A stretch of 64,000 nt of DNA from Pseudomonas sp. 30_B (GTDB lineage Bacteria > Pseudomonadota > Gammaproteobacteria > Pseudomonadales > Pseudomonadaceae). Where the stretch lies: the NCBI RefSeq assembly GCF_017491605.1, contig NZ_JAFGYY010000014.1:1-64000 (forward strand), in the 5' to 3' direction. Below, one piece after another: positions 54,201 to 61,560 of the stretch. The number at the start of each line of letters is the position of its first letter. Within the stretch, counting starts at the first letter, position 1. The translations under genes and the position numbers were made by a program. The notes beneath the pieces were generated by a model. That model searched no databases. It was not told the DNA's origin and was given only the letters and a program-made list of their open reading frames with translations.

Positions 54201-54623
54201 GTCCAGGGTAACGGTCACACCGGTCGTCTCGATCAGCGGACTGTCGGTAAAGGAGGCTGTCGCCATGATCTCACCGGACGCCGCGGTGAGCAGGAATGTC
54301 GCGCCTTCGGAGTCATCGGGGTTCACGTACCACGAGGTGGTGATGCTGCCGTTGACCTCGCCGTCGAGGTCGCCGGGGCCGCCGTCGGTCACGGACCACG
54401 GATCGTGTCCCGCGCCGGTGGTGATTTCGATCACGTCATCGGGCGTGCCCCAGATGCCATCCGGGCCGGCGTCCGTGACGTGCTGCACCTGGAAGGTCAC
54501 GGTGCTGCCGGCGGCAAAGCCGCTGGCCGTGATGGTGGCCGTGCTACCGGGTGCATAGTCTTGCTGATCAGTGCTGACAGATGCGTCGCTCATGGGCGAT
54601 GCATTTTTCTTATGGGTAGTCAT
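48213..54623 (-). CDS. Giant secreted repeat protein B (paralogue of A, different repeat cassette)
   Basis: 2,136 residues, no signal peptide (start MTTHKKNASPMSDASVSTDQQDY). The N-terminal 586 residues and C-terminal 458 residues are clearly homologous to those of protein A (shared blocks such as DGIWGTPDDVI, FGTNNQMIVEQEGIRF, GNLVGTGSILPQTGYWD, GVDLLNTDIVHGAA). Residues about 587-1678 differ: six 182-residue repeats of the type SISGNLTAAPTLTTDDTDIPDTAGPTSF...YALGVSASGGVDSGLVDTLSGDKI...FKFEDDG. No cysteine or RTX nonapeptides seen. GGGAG precedes the ATG at 54623. Probably exported by the same type I system; adhesion or biofilm function is inferred. Confidence 0.9.
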   Translation of the reverse strand: MTTHKKNASPMSDASVSTDQQDYAPGSTATITASGFAAGSTVTFQVQHVTDAGPDGIWGTPDDVIEITTGAGHDPWSVTDGGPGDLDGEVNGSITTSWYVNPDDSEGATFLLTAASGEIMATASFTDSPLIETTGVTVTLDETAGLQNHTATPTPAGDDDDNDTLLTLPSAFSTRLTALQAGTVTGEALSGYTGAVGNTGSKAFNINAAAGGTIQDISFTDIDGKLLFHVDSGLKTLDGTTIFLYTDTTDNNVLVGRAGGDNGAIVFAAYIEQVPATPLQPEGGKIWTVEFQPLQHPLTNNPDDALNLDGKVFIGTSQDLTFSLANAPSGQNLFLMFTTANPQTVTDANNVVRISGPSIIATGKDPADQSSGANITTGDTINTSQAGGPTTFGTNNQMIVEQEGIRFTFVSGARQDVTIPNLDQNEADLESNIDFTAMFGARTASFDVVQLQSGKSAVVKISAFSTAAETGVNFINGYAGDATKDISNVRVINISTGQVVENSDGSANDPGVVITINGAVATITGVLAGYRIEYTTSQDHNRVLVENGAAVDAKGNNHADFDVGGFKLLQVSTATAEVGSKMIFEDDGPSISGTLTAVPTLTTDDTDIPDTAGPTSFANLFTAAFGQDGFKDADHNHVQDADAITYALGVSASGGVDSGLVDTLSGDKIYLFLESGSVVGRVGTAGGLADPAGAIALTISVNANTGAVTLVQSHSVVHNDPNDPVESGASAAGLAAANLVTLTATATDGDGDTASATRNIGDAFKFEDDGPSISGNLTTAPTLTTDDTDIPDTAGPTSFAGLFTSDFGKDGFKDTDDNNVQDANAITYALGVSASGGVDSGLVDTLSGDKIYLFLEGGSVVGRVGTAGGLADPAGAIALTISVAANAGAVTLVQSHSVVHNDPNDPVESGASAAGLAAAGLVTLTATITDGDGDTASATRNIGNAFKFEDDGPSISGNLTAAPTLTTDDTDIPDTAGPTSFAGLFNAPVFGNDGFKDSDDNNVQDANAVTYALGVSASGGVDSGLVDTLSGDKIYLFLESGSVVGRVGAAGGLADPAGAIALTISVAANTGAVTLVQSHSVVHNDPNDPVESGASAAGLATANLVTLTATVTDGDGDTASATRNIGDAFKFEDDGPSISGNLTAAPTLTTDDTDIPDTAGPTSFAGLFTSDFGKDGFKDTDDNNVQDANAITYALGVSASGGVDSGLVDTLSGDKIYLFLESGSVVGRVGTAGGLADPVGAIALTISVAANTGAVTLVQSHSVVHNDPNDPVESGASAAGLAAAGLVTLTATITDGDGDTASATRNIGNAFKFEDDGPSISGNLTAVPTLTTDDTDIPDTAGPTSFAGLFTSDFGKDGFKDADDNNIQDANAITYALGVSASGGVDSGLVDTLSGDKIFLFLESGSVVGRVGTAGGLADAAGAIALTISVAANTGAVTLVQSHSVVHNDPTDPVESGASAATLAAANLVTLTATITDGDGDTASATRNIGAAFKFEDDGPTISGNQTAVPPMVTDDTDIPDTAGPTSFSGLFTSDFGKDGFKDADDNNVQDADAITYALGVSAAGGVDSGLVDSLSGNKIFLFLQSGSVVGRVGTAGGLADAAGAIALTISVNANTGAVTLVQSHSVIHNDPLDPVESGASAATLAAANLITLTATITDGDGDTASATRDIGGAFKFEDDGPSLAFGNLVGTGSILPQTGYWDHSFGTDGAGTAGLDITLVNDQFTLVRPGGATTTGSGTLTEQSPSPDANGAFHFAGTLTGDFDNNAGTPNTSVDYTLTAFADGSYQLDLVQGFSSTLVLSSANGSLDAGGPDPVRTLTIGTEQIVFFNAVPTAPQIGTPPNPNPDPTSILSGVGIGAPDPTEAQLQTNPLPSYIGTGALNVSTSGIGVNNNNLDGNTTAGINTGDESFVINPKTLLTGMKVYIDNSVGGYDPASEELYFTIYYDNGTTSGAPTKVLASDLHAEAGGQKSFTVNWDGTHLIDAVQLTMGKGTVKIPVIEFIKQTENLASDVQLSFNATVTDKDGDSATSAFTANLFANKAAGSIFDYQLVGVTGARDAFNVDLSRPENKYQVTGFDVTAGHHDAIVLNGDPASTFSINNSTNDSVVTVNESGGQVTTITVVGVDLLNTDIVHGAA
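49590..52865 (-). repeat. Six tandem 546-bp repeats in giant gene B
   Basis: The FEDDGPSISGNL junction recurs about every 546 bp from 52865 to 49590, giving 6 x 546 = 3,276 bp. The third unit (in reading order) carries a small change (NAPVFGNDGFKD in place of TSDFGKDGFKD). Confidence 0.9.
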
Positions 54624-54688
54624 GGTGTTCTCCCGCGCAATTTCCATCGTTGGGGCGGGCCGTAGGCCCTGTACGGCTAGATGCCATC

Positions 54689-54752
54689 ACTATGGGGAAG
54701 CGCAGGGGGGATACGCATCGGCGGATACTCCCAGGCGGGATAGGAGTTTCGG
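54689..54752 (-). promoter_or_regulatory. Promoter region of giant gene B with shared box
   Basis: CTCCCA-GGCGGGA-TAGGAG at 54728-54746, 104 bp before the start, with CCATAGTG below it (54689-54694 core). Matches the region upstream of giant gene A. The rest of the 54624-55086 gap (463 bp) shows no gene. Confidence 0.5.
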
Positions 54753-55086
54753 ACTACTCGGGAAAGGAGCGCGTGGCGAATCCAGGGCGTGCTGCCAGGT
54801 CCATTGCTCGCTCGCATAAAAGAAGAATCTGACATTGCCTTGGGATGAATCCCGTTCTTCGGTTTGGGGTGCCGCCTGAGAATGCCTTCGCCCGATTGCG
54901 GTGCAATCGCGGTGGCTCCGTTCATCCCGCTGCGAGCGGGCTGAGCGGGAATTCCTGAAGGCGTTCGTTCGAGGCTTCGACGCTCATGCTGTGGCTGGTG
55001 CCTTTCCCCAACCTGTCGATTCCAGGCCCCCGGGCTGTCCGCTTCCCGTTCCAGGTCTTGGCGGGCGCCGACGTGGAGTTGCCGAG

Positions 55087-55755
55087 ATGACGGCGCGCAC
55101 GATCATGGCGCCTCGCAGAGAAACGAGGGTGCTGTCGGTATTCGATTTTGACGGCACGCTGACCCGGCATGACAGCTTCGTTCCGTTCCTCTGGTTTGCC
55201 TTCGGTAGCGCCACATTCCTTCGGCGTCTGCCCCGGCTCGCTGCGCCGTGCCTGAAATTCGTGTTCGGCCGACTGGGCCGCGACGAGCTCAAGGCCTGTC
55301 TGATCGCGACTTATCTCAGCGGCGTCGAGGCGGCCTGGTTGTCCGCGCGGGCCGAGGCCTACTGCCGGTCTGTCTGGCCTTATCTGCTGCGTTCGGCGGG
55401 CTTGCGCTGCGTTGAGGCTGAACTTGAGTCAGGCGCCGAAGTCACCTTGTGCTCGGCGTCGCCGACCTTGCTCCTGCAGCCGTTTGCCGAGCGGCTGGGC
55501 GTCGGGCTGATCGGCACCGAGCTGGAAGTGCAGGGCGGCCGGCTGAGCGGCCGCATCCTCGGCGGCAACTGCCGCTGCGAGAACAAGGTCCTGCGCCTGG
55601 TGGCCGTCTACGGCCCGCTGAGCTTCTACCGGTTGCGCGCCTGGGGCGACACCCGGGGCGACCACGCCTTGCTGCGCGCAGCCCAGGACCCGCACTGGCG
55701 GGCTTTCCATCCGCCATGGCGGCGCATTCCCGGCCCACCCCGGCCGGCCATCTGA
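55087..55755 (+). CDS. HAD-IB family phosphatase
   Basis: A 222-residue haloacid dehalogenase-like hydrolase: motif I FDFDGTLTRHDSF gives the nucleophile Asp and general-acid Asp, motif II is TLCSASPT, Lys comes from NCRCENKVLRL, and motif III is AWGDTRGDHALL. HAD-IB members include phosphoserine phosphatases and lipid phosphatases such as PgpC; the substrate is unknown. The ATG at 55087 has GGAG 9 bp upstream; a start at 55105 is also possible. Earlier in-frame codons from 54901 lack a ribosome binding site. Confidence 0.85.
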   Translation: MTARTIMAPRRETRVLSVFDFDGTLTRHDSFVPFLWFAFGSATFLRRLPRLAAPCLKFVFGRLGRDELKACLIATYLSGVEAAWLSARAEAYCRSVWPYLLRSAGLRCVEAELESGAEVTLCSASPTLLLQPFAERLGVGLIGTELEVQGGRLSGRILGGNCRCENKVLRLVAVYGPLSFYRLRAWGDTRGDHALLRAAQDPHWRAFHPPWRRIPGPPRPAI

Positions 55756-55809
55756 CTCAATCCATCGCCGGGATAGTCCGGCTGAACTCCCATCCGGAGA
55801 AATGCAATC

Positions 55810-56850
55810 GTGGAACTGACACCCTTGGGCTTTCCCCCGCTGACCCTGGCGGTTTTCGTTGGGTTGGCACTGGCCGCCCTGTTGCTGGACATGGTGACGC
55901 ATCGTGACGACCGGCCCATTTCCCTGGCACGGGCGGCGGGCTGGTCGATCTTCTGGGTCGGGATTTCCCTGGCTTTCGCCGGTTTCCTCTATGTCCAGCA
56001 CGGCGCGCAGGCGGCCAGCCTGTTCCTGACCGGCTATGCCCTGGAAAAGGTGCTGAGCGTCGATAATCTGTTCGTGTTCATGGCGATCTTCGCCTGGTTC
56101 AAGGTGCCGGACGGGCTGCGTCATCGCGTACTGTACTGGGGCATCCTTGGCGCCATCGTCTTCCGTGGCATCTTCGTGGCCATCGGCACCGGCCTGTTGG
56201 CCCTCGGCCCCTGGGTCGAGATCATGTTCGCGCTGATCGTCGCCTGGACTGCCGTGATGATGCTCGCGGGCGGCGGTGGCGACGATGAAGAGGAGGATTA
56301 CTCCCGGCACCTGGCCTATCGATTCGCCAGCAGGCTCTTTCCGGTCTGGCCAAAACTCTACGGGCGCCATTTCTTCGTGGCTCGCCGGACGCTCGAAGTG
56401 GAAGCCCATAGAACCGAGAACAAGGACCTGAGCCTGGCCGCCAAGGGGGCGCTGTTTGCCACCCCGCTGTTCCTCTGCCTGGTCGTGGTGGAGGTTTCCG
56501 ATGTGCTGTTCGCCTTCGACTCGGTGCCGGCGGTGATCGCGGTGAGCCGTGAGCCACTGATCGTCTACTCCGCCATGCTGTTCGCGATCCTGGGCCTGCG
56601 GACGCTCTACTTCGTCCTCGAAGCGCTCAAGCGTTACCTGGTCCACCTGGAGAAGGCGGTCGTGGTGCTGTTGTTCTTCATCGCCGCCAAGCTGGGCCTG
56701 AATGCCACCGATCACCTGTTCCACCACGGCTACAGCATCGATGCCAACACCAGCCTGATCATCGTCCTGGCCGTTCTGGGGGTAGGGATTGTGGCCAGCC
56801 TGCTGTTCCCGGCAGAGGAAGAGGTGGCGGGCGAAGTCTCTGACCATTGA
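55810..56850 (+). CDS. TerC/Alx-family integral membrane protein
   Basis: A 346-residue membrane protein with about nine hydrophobic helices. The family's two acidic signatures are present: EKVLSVDNLFVF (near 80) and VLFAFDSVPAVIAVSREP (near 235). E. coli Alx exports manganese; other TerC proteins act in tellurite resistance or metalation of secreted proteins. The only reading start that fits is GTG at 55810, with GGAGA upstream; no in-frame ATG lies nearby. It follows the HAD gene by 54 bp. Confidence 0.92.
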   Translation: MELTPLGFPPLTLAVFVGLALAALLLDMVTHRDDRPISLARAAGWSIFWVGISLAFAGFLYVQHGAQAASLFLTGYALEKVLSVDNLFVFMAIFAWFKVPDGLRHRVLYWGILGAIVFRGIFVAIGTGLLALGPWVEIMFALIVAWTAVMMLAGGGGDDEEEDYSRHLAYRFASRLFPVWPKLYGRHFFVARRTLEVEAHRTENKDLSLAAKGALFATPLFLCLVVVEVSDVLFAFDSVPAVIAVSREPLIVYSAMLFAILGLRTLYFVLEALKRYLVHLEKAVVVLLFFIAAKLGLNATDHLFHHGYSIDANTSLIIVLAVLGVGIVASLLFPAEEEVAGEVSDH

Positions 56851-56868
56851 GACCACCCGGTGCCTGAA

Positions 56869-56903
56869 ACGAGAAAGCCCGCGCGATGCGGGCTTTCTCG
56901 TTC
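56869..56903. terminator. Bidirectional hairpin between terC and the PA2817-family gene
   Basis: AACGAGAAAGCCCGC / GCGGGCTTTCTCGTT, 15 paired bases, between convergent genes. The T-stretch is interrupted. Confidence 0.8.
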
Positions 56904-56917
56904 AAGCGAACGGCGAA

Positions 56918-57328
56918 TCAGTGCTTGGGCGTATCGTCCGGCAGGGCGAGCAGCTGCTTCTCGCGGTTCCAGTCGAAGGGCTCGCCGTTCTCTTCGGCTT
57001 CGAAGCGGCGCTCGTCGAGCTGCTGGTACATCTGCAGTTCTTCGTCGGGCATGAAGTGCAGGCAGTCGCCACCGAAGAACCACAGCAGGTCGCGCGGGAC
57101 CAGGTGGGCAATCTGCGGGTAGCGGTGGAAAACCTGGCTGATCAGGTCCTGACCCAGGTACTGGGCGCCTTCCGGGTCAAGTGGCAGTTCGGCCATCAGC
57201 TCGTCGAAGCGCTCGAGGAACAGGCCGTGGTTGTCTTCCGGCACCTGCTCGGCTTCGCCCAGGGCGCCGAGGATCATGCGCAGGTGGTTGAGCAGGGCAA
57301 GGTGGTGGTCGAGATAGGCGTTGGCCAT
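56918..57328 (-). CDS. 'PA2817 family' conserved protein
   Basis: A 136-residue soluble acidic protein starting MANAYLDHHLALLNHLRMILGALG. Highly conserved in Pseudomonas and known only by locus-type family name; I recognise no catalytic motif. Conserved HRYPQIAHLVPRDLLWFFGGDCLHFMPDEE and FDWNREKQLL blocks are visible. The start at 57328 is chosen over 57430, which runs into the MITE-like element. Confidence 0.85.
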   Translation of the reverse strand: MANAYLDHHLALLNHLRMILGALGEAEQVPEDNHGLFLERFDELMAELPLDPEGAQYLGQDLISQVFHRYPQIAHLVPRDLLWFFGGDCLHFMPDEELQMYQQLDERRFEAEENGEPFDWNREKQLLALPDDTPKH

Positions 57329-57398
57329 GGTGCTTCCTCTGGGACAGCGTTGAAACGGCTGCGGAGTATATAGCGTTTCACCGCCTCTGCCGCGCTGA

Positions 57399-57538
57399 GA
57401 GCCTGTCCACGATCCGCTGTGCGTCGGCATAACTGCGTTAAAAACAGGCTCGGACTGCTCATTTACAGCTCGTAAACTCCGCGTCCTCGCCTGTTTTTGC
57501 CTTGTTCTGCTCTAGCTCGCGAGATCGTGAACAGGCTC
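57399..57538 (-). repeat. MITE-like dispersed repeat, copy 2 (short form)
   Basis: A 140-bp element matching 15941-16137 in the opposite direction, with the same termini (GAGCCTGTTCACGATCTCGC and partner), but lacking an internal segment of about 57 bp. One end overlaps the TAG stop codon (57538-57540, read on the minus strand) of the Gln-rich protein gene. Confidence 0.85.
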
Positions 57539-57978
57539 TATGGGCGGAACGGTCGCGACTGGATCTGCCGGCGGCGGTTGTCGATCTGCATCTGCTGCTG
57601 GTCGAGCAGGCGTTGCTGTTGCTGCAATTGTTGTTGCTGAAGCTCGATCTTCTGCCGCTGGATCATCTGGTCGCTCTGCTGGCGTTGCATGTCGCGCAGG
57701 CGCTGGCTGTCCTTCTGGCGCTGGAGGTCGTCCTGCTGGCGCTGGAGACTGTCCTGCTGGATTTCCAGGCGCTGGCTTTCGTACTGCAGGCGCTGGCGGT
57801 CCTGCTCGTATTGGCGCATCTCGCGTTGCAGGCGCAGGTCGTTCTGCTGTTGCTGGATGGGGTCGATGACCGGCGTGGGGGGCGCAACCGGCTGCGGCCG
57901 GCTGGGGTAGAGCCAGGAGTCTGCCTGGGCGCCGCTGGCGAGTAGTAGCGTCAGCAGCAGGGGGAGGCTTGGGTGCAT
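57538..57978 (-). CDS. Gln/Arg-rich coiled-coil periplasmic protein
   Basis: A 146-residue protein with a signal peptide (MHPSLPLLLTLLLASGAQA-D), a short Pro-rich segment, and a long uninterrupted helix very rich in Gln and Arg (about residues 42-140). No known domain. Corresponds by position to PA2816 (from memory). Its last codons touch the repeat at 57399-57538. Confidence 0.8.
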   Translation of the reverse strand: MHPSLPLLLTLLLASGAQADSWLYPSRPQPVAPPTPVIDPIQQQQNDLRLQREMRQYEQDRQRLQYESQRLEIQQDSLQRQQDDLQRQKDSQRLRDMQRQQSDQMIQRQKIELQQQQLQQQQRLLDQQQMQIDNRRRQIQSRPFRP

Positions 57979-58105
57979 GGCGCGTTCTCCATGACGGGAA
58001 TAGGTCCAGTGTGCACCCTGTGACCACGGGTGGCACTGCTGTGCGTCGGTAAGGCCGCAAAAGGAAAGGGCGCCCGCAGGCGCCCTCGAATCCGTGGCGG
58101 GTGCT

Positions 58106-60541
58106 TCAGCCGGCCTTGTTGCCCAGCTCCTCCTGGGCGAAGTCGTCCACGTCGATCACGGCGCGGCGTGCCCGCTCGGCTTCATGCAGGGCTTCGGCCT
58201 CGCTGCCTTCGAGCACCCCGGCATCGCGTGCGGCGTCGATGGGCGACTGGCCGGCGGCAGGGCTGACCCGGCCATCGCGCAGCGCCTGGTGCAGTTTTTC
58301 CTGCAGCGGGGCCACTGCGGCGAGTTGCTCGTAGGCGACGCCGAGCTTGCCGACCGGGTCCTGCGGGTCGCCGGGCAGGAAGGCGCCAGCGAGGATGGCT
58401 TGCAGCGCCGGGTCCTGCAGCGGAGCGCCAAGGATGGCGGCGACCTCGGCGTCGAGCTTGTCGCCCGGGCCGCGATGGCGGCGGCCCAGCGGCAGCACCA
58501 GCACGCGCAGCAGGCAGGCGAAGGCGCGGTTGGGGAAGTTGTCGATCAGCCCGGCCAGCGCCGCCTCGGCTTTTTCCAGGTTTTCTTCCAGCGCCCAGCG
58601 CAGCAGCGGTTGCAGGTATTCGGGATTGTCCAGGTCGTGGTAGCGCTTGAGCGCCGCGGAGCCCAGGTACAGGTGGCTGAGCGCATCGCCCAGGCGCGCC
58701 GACAGGCGTTCGCGGCGTTTCAGCTCGCCGCCCAGCAGCATCATGCTGACGTCGGCGAGCAGGGCGAAGGCCGCGGCCAGGCGGTTCAGCGCGCGGTAGT
58801 ACGGACGGCTGACGCGGTCGCCCGGCACCGGGTCGAAGCTGCCCAGGCCGAGGCCCAGCAGCAGGCTGCTGGCGGCGTTGCTGACGGCGAAGCCGATATG
58901 GCTCAGCAGCAGTTCATCGAATTCGCGCTCGGCCTGGTCCTGGTCATCACGGCGTGCCAGCTCCATTTCCCTGAGCACGTATGGATGGCAGCGGATGGCG
59001 CCCTGGCCGAAGATCATCAGGTTGCGCGAGAGGATGTTGGCGCCCTCGACGGTGATGAAGATCGGCGCCGACTGCCAGGCGCGCCCCAGGTAGTTGTTCG
59101 GGCCCATGATGATGCCCTTGCCGCCATGGATATCCATGGCATGGCCGATGCATTCGCGGCCGCGCTCGGTGAGGTGGTACTTGAGGATGGCCGAGAGCAC
59201 CGAGGGTTTCTCGCCCAGGTCCACCGCATTGGCGGTCAGGATGCGCGCGCTGTCCATCATCCAGGCGTTGCCGCCGATGCGCGCCAGGGCTTCCTGGATG
59301 CCTTCGAAGGCCGCCAGCGGGACGTTGAACTGCTCGCGGATGCGCGCATAGCGGCCGCTGACGTAGCTGCCGGTCTTGGCCACGCTGGTGCCCACCGCCG
59401 GCAGGGAGATGGAGCGGCCTACCGACAGGCAGTTCATCAGCATCATCCAGCCTTTGCCGATCATCGGTTCTCCGCCAATGATGGCGTCCAGCGGCACGAA
59501 CACGTCCTTGCCCGAATTCGGCCCGTTCATGAAGGCCGCGCCCAGCGGTACGTGGCGGCGGCCGATCTGCATGCCGGGGGTGTCGGTGGGGATCAGCGCC
59601 AGGGTAATGCCCAGGTCCTCTTCCTCGCCCAGCAGGTGGTCCGGGTCATGGCACTTGAAGGCCAGGCCGAGGAGGGTGGCCACTGGGCCGAGGGTGATGT
59701 AGCGCTTTTCCCAGTTCAGGCGCAGGCCGAGCACTTCCTCGCCGTTCCACTGGCCCTTGCAGACGATGCCGGTGTCGGTCATGCCGCCGGCGTCGGAACC
59801 GGCCTGCGGGCTGGTGAGGGCGAAGCAGGGGATTTCCTCGCCGGTCGCCAGGCGCGGCAGGTAGCGCTGGCGCTGCTCGTCGGTGCCGTAGTGCAGCAGC
59901 AGTTCGGCCGGGCCCAGGGAGTTGGGCACCATCACGGTGGAGGCGAGGTCGCCGCTGCGGCTGGCGAGCTTCATCACCACCTGGGAGTGGGCGAGGGCGG
60001 AGAAGCCCTTGCCGCCGTATTCCTTCGGGATGATCAGGCCGAAGAAGCCCTGCGCCTTGATGAAGGCCCAGGCTTCGGGCGGCAGGTCCATGCGCTGGGC
60101 GATGTCATGGTCGCTGACCATGGCGCAGAGCTGTTCGGTGGGACCGTCGACGAAGGCCTGTTCCTCCTCGGTCAACTGCGCCCGGGGATAGCCGAGCAGG
60201 GTGTTCCAGTCCGGACGGCCGCTGAACAGCTGGCCGTCCCACCAGACGGTGCCGGCTTCGATGGCCTCGCGCTCGGTGTCCGACATCGGCGGCAGGGTCT
60301 GCTTGAACCAGGCGAACAGCCGTGAGGTGAACAGGCTGCGGCGCAGGTCGGCGGCGAGCACGGTCATCGCCACCACCGCCCAGAGCAGCCAGAACAGCAC
60401 CATCCAGCCGTGGGCGTGGCTGAACAGGCTCATCAGCACCAGGTACACGGCGGTGATCCCGAGCGCCTTGAGCGGCGCGGCACGGCGGTGCGCGAACCAG
60501 GCGACGCCGAGAATCAGGACGAGCAACCAGATGAACAGCAT
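58106..60541 (-). CDS. fadE: Long-type acyl-CoA dehydrogenase FadE
   Basis: An 811-residue FadE. N-terminal membrane helices (MLFIWLLVLILGVAWFA and a pair at about 35-80), then the dehydrogenase fold: FGLIIPKEYGGKGFS, FALTSPQAGSDAGG (FAD/substrate binding), ITLGPVATLLGLAFKC, GGKGIIMGPNNYLGRAW, and a large C-terminal domain of the E. coli FadE type. It catalyses the first step of fatty-acid beta-oxidation. The start at 60541 (MLFIW) is preferred to 60661, whose extra 40 residues look unnatural. Confidence 0.95.
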   Translation of the reverse strand: MLFIWLLVLILGVAWFAHRRAAPLKALGITAVYLVLMSLFSHAHGWMVLFWLLWAVVAMTVLAADLRRSLFTSRLFAWFKQTLPPMSDTEREAIEAGTVWWDGQLFSGRPDWNTLLGYPRAQLTEEEQAFVDGPTEQLCAMVSDHDIAQRMDLPPEAWAFIKAQGFFGLIIPKEYGGKGFSALAHSQVVMKLASRSGDLASTVMVPNSLGPAELLLHYGTDEQRQRYLPRLATGEEIPCFALTSPQAGSDAGGMTDTGIVCKGQWNGEEVLGLRLNWEKRYITLGPVATLLGLAFKCHDPDHLLGEEEDLGITLALIPTDTPGMQIGRRHVPLGAAFMNGPNSGKDVFVPLDAIIGGEPMIGKGWMMLMNCLSVGRSISLPAVGTSVAKTGSYVSGRYARIREQFNVPLAAFEGIQEALARIGGNAWMMDSARILTANAVDLGEKPSVLSAILKYHLTERGRECIGHAMDIHGGKGIIMGPNNYLGRAWQSAPIFITVEGANILSRNLMIFGQGAIRCHPYVLREMELARRDDQDQAEREFDELLLSHIGFAVSNAASSLLLGLGLGSFDPVPGDRVSRPYYRALNRLAAAFALLADVSMMLLGGELKRRERLSARLGDALSHLYLGSAALKRYHDLDNPEYLQPLLRWALEENLEKAEAALAGLIDNFPNRAFACLLRVLVLPLGRRHRGPGDKLDAEVAAILGAPLQDPALQAILAGAFLPGDPQDPVGKLGVAYEQLAAVAPLQEKLHQALRDGRVSPAAGQSPIDAARDAGVLEGSEAEALHEAERARRAVIDVDDFAQEELGNKAG

Positions 60542-60773
60542 GGGGATTCCTCCATGACAGTCCGCCGCAAAGGCAACAGGCCGCGGCGGGCTTGGTGACG
60601 AAAGGGGCGCGGGCAGGGGAGCCGGCCTGCCGCAATGTTCCGCAAGCTTAGACCGCCGCACATGACCATTGGCCGCATGGCCGGACAGCTTGGCCGGATC
60701 GCCGTGCCTGCCGGGTGCGCCCGCTGGTTAGACTGGCCGGGCCATCAACGACAGGGATCGCGGAGACAGCGCC

Positions 60774-61445
60774 ATGCAGGATTACTTGAAGCCCAGCCGC
60801 TTCGTGGATAGTGACCACCCCGGGGTGATCGAGTTCGCGGAAAATCACCGGGGCCAGGGCGGCACCCCGCTGGAGCAGGCGGTGGCGCTCTATTACGCGG
60901 TGCGCGACCGGATTCGCTACAACCCCTACGTGTTCAGCCTCGACCCACAGACGCTCAAGGGCAGCCACGCGCTGCAGGCCGGGCAGTCCTACTGCGTACC
61001 CAAGGCCACGCTGCTGGCGGCCTGTGCCCGGCATTGCGGGATTCCCGCGCGGATCGGCCTGGCCGACGTGAAGAACCACCTGGCCACGCCGCGCCTGCTG
61101 GAGATGCTGCGCAGCGAGGTGTTCGCCATGCACGGCTATACCGAGCTATTCCTCGAAGGGCGTTGGGTCAAGGCCACGCCGGCCTTCGATCTCGGCCTGT
61201 GCGAGGCCTTCGGCGTGCTGCCGCTGGAGTTCGACGGCCGCACCGACAGTGTGTTCCACCCGTTCAATCGTGACGGCGAACGGCACATGGAATACCTGCG
61301 CGACCACGGTCAGTTCGCCGACGTGCCGGAGGAATTCTTCTTCGGCTACCTGCAGCAGTGCTACCCGCACTTGTTCGCCGGCGGCGAGACCCCGCTGGCC
61401 GGCGATCTGCGCGCCGAAGCGGCGAAGCATGAACGCAGTCGATAG
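60774..61445 (+). CDS. Transglutaminase-like cysteine protease-fold protein
   Basis: A 223-residue transglutaminase-superfamily protein. Catalytic Cys in AGQSYCVPKATLLAACARHCGIPARIG, His in MHGYTELFLEGRWVKATPAFD and the downstream Asp in the same segment form the usual triad. No signal peptide. Bacterial members act as proteases or peptide ligases; the substrate is unknown. It is divergent from fadE. Confidence 0.9.
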   Translation: MQDYLKPSRFVDSDHPGVIEFAENHRGQGGTPLEQAVALYYAVRDRIRYNPYVFSLDPQTLKGSHALQAGQSYCVPKATLLAACARHCGIPARIGLADVKNHLATPRLLEMLRSEVFAMHGYTELFLEGRWVKATPAFDLGLCEAFGVLPLEFDGRTDSVFHPFNRDGERHMEYLRDHGQFADVPEEFFFGYLQQCYPHLFAGGETPLAGDLRAEAAKHERSR

Positions 61446-61560
61446 TCATCATCAGTGCAGACGCCTTTTTTCCTGGCGCCCAAGCCGGTAGGGTGCCGTC
61501 ATCCGAAATCGCGCCCGGACGGCGCGTGACAAACGATGACGACAACAAGAGAGGCGCAGC

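Noticed and set aside
58094..60325. 743-codon plus-strand frame
   Set aside because: Antisense to fadE, which has clear acyl-CoA dehydrogenase motifs.
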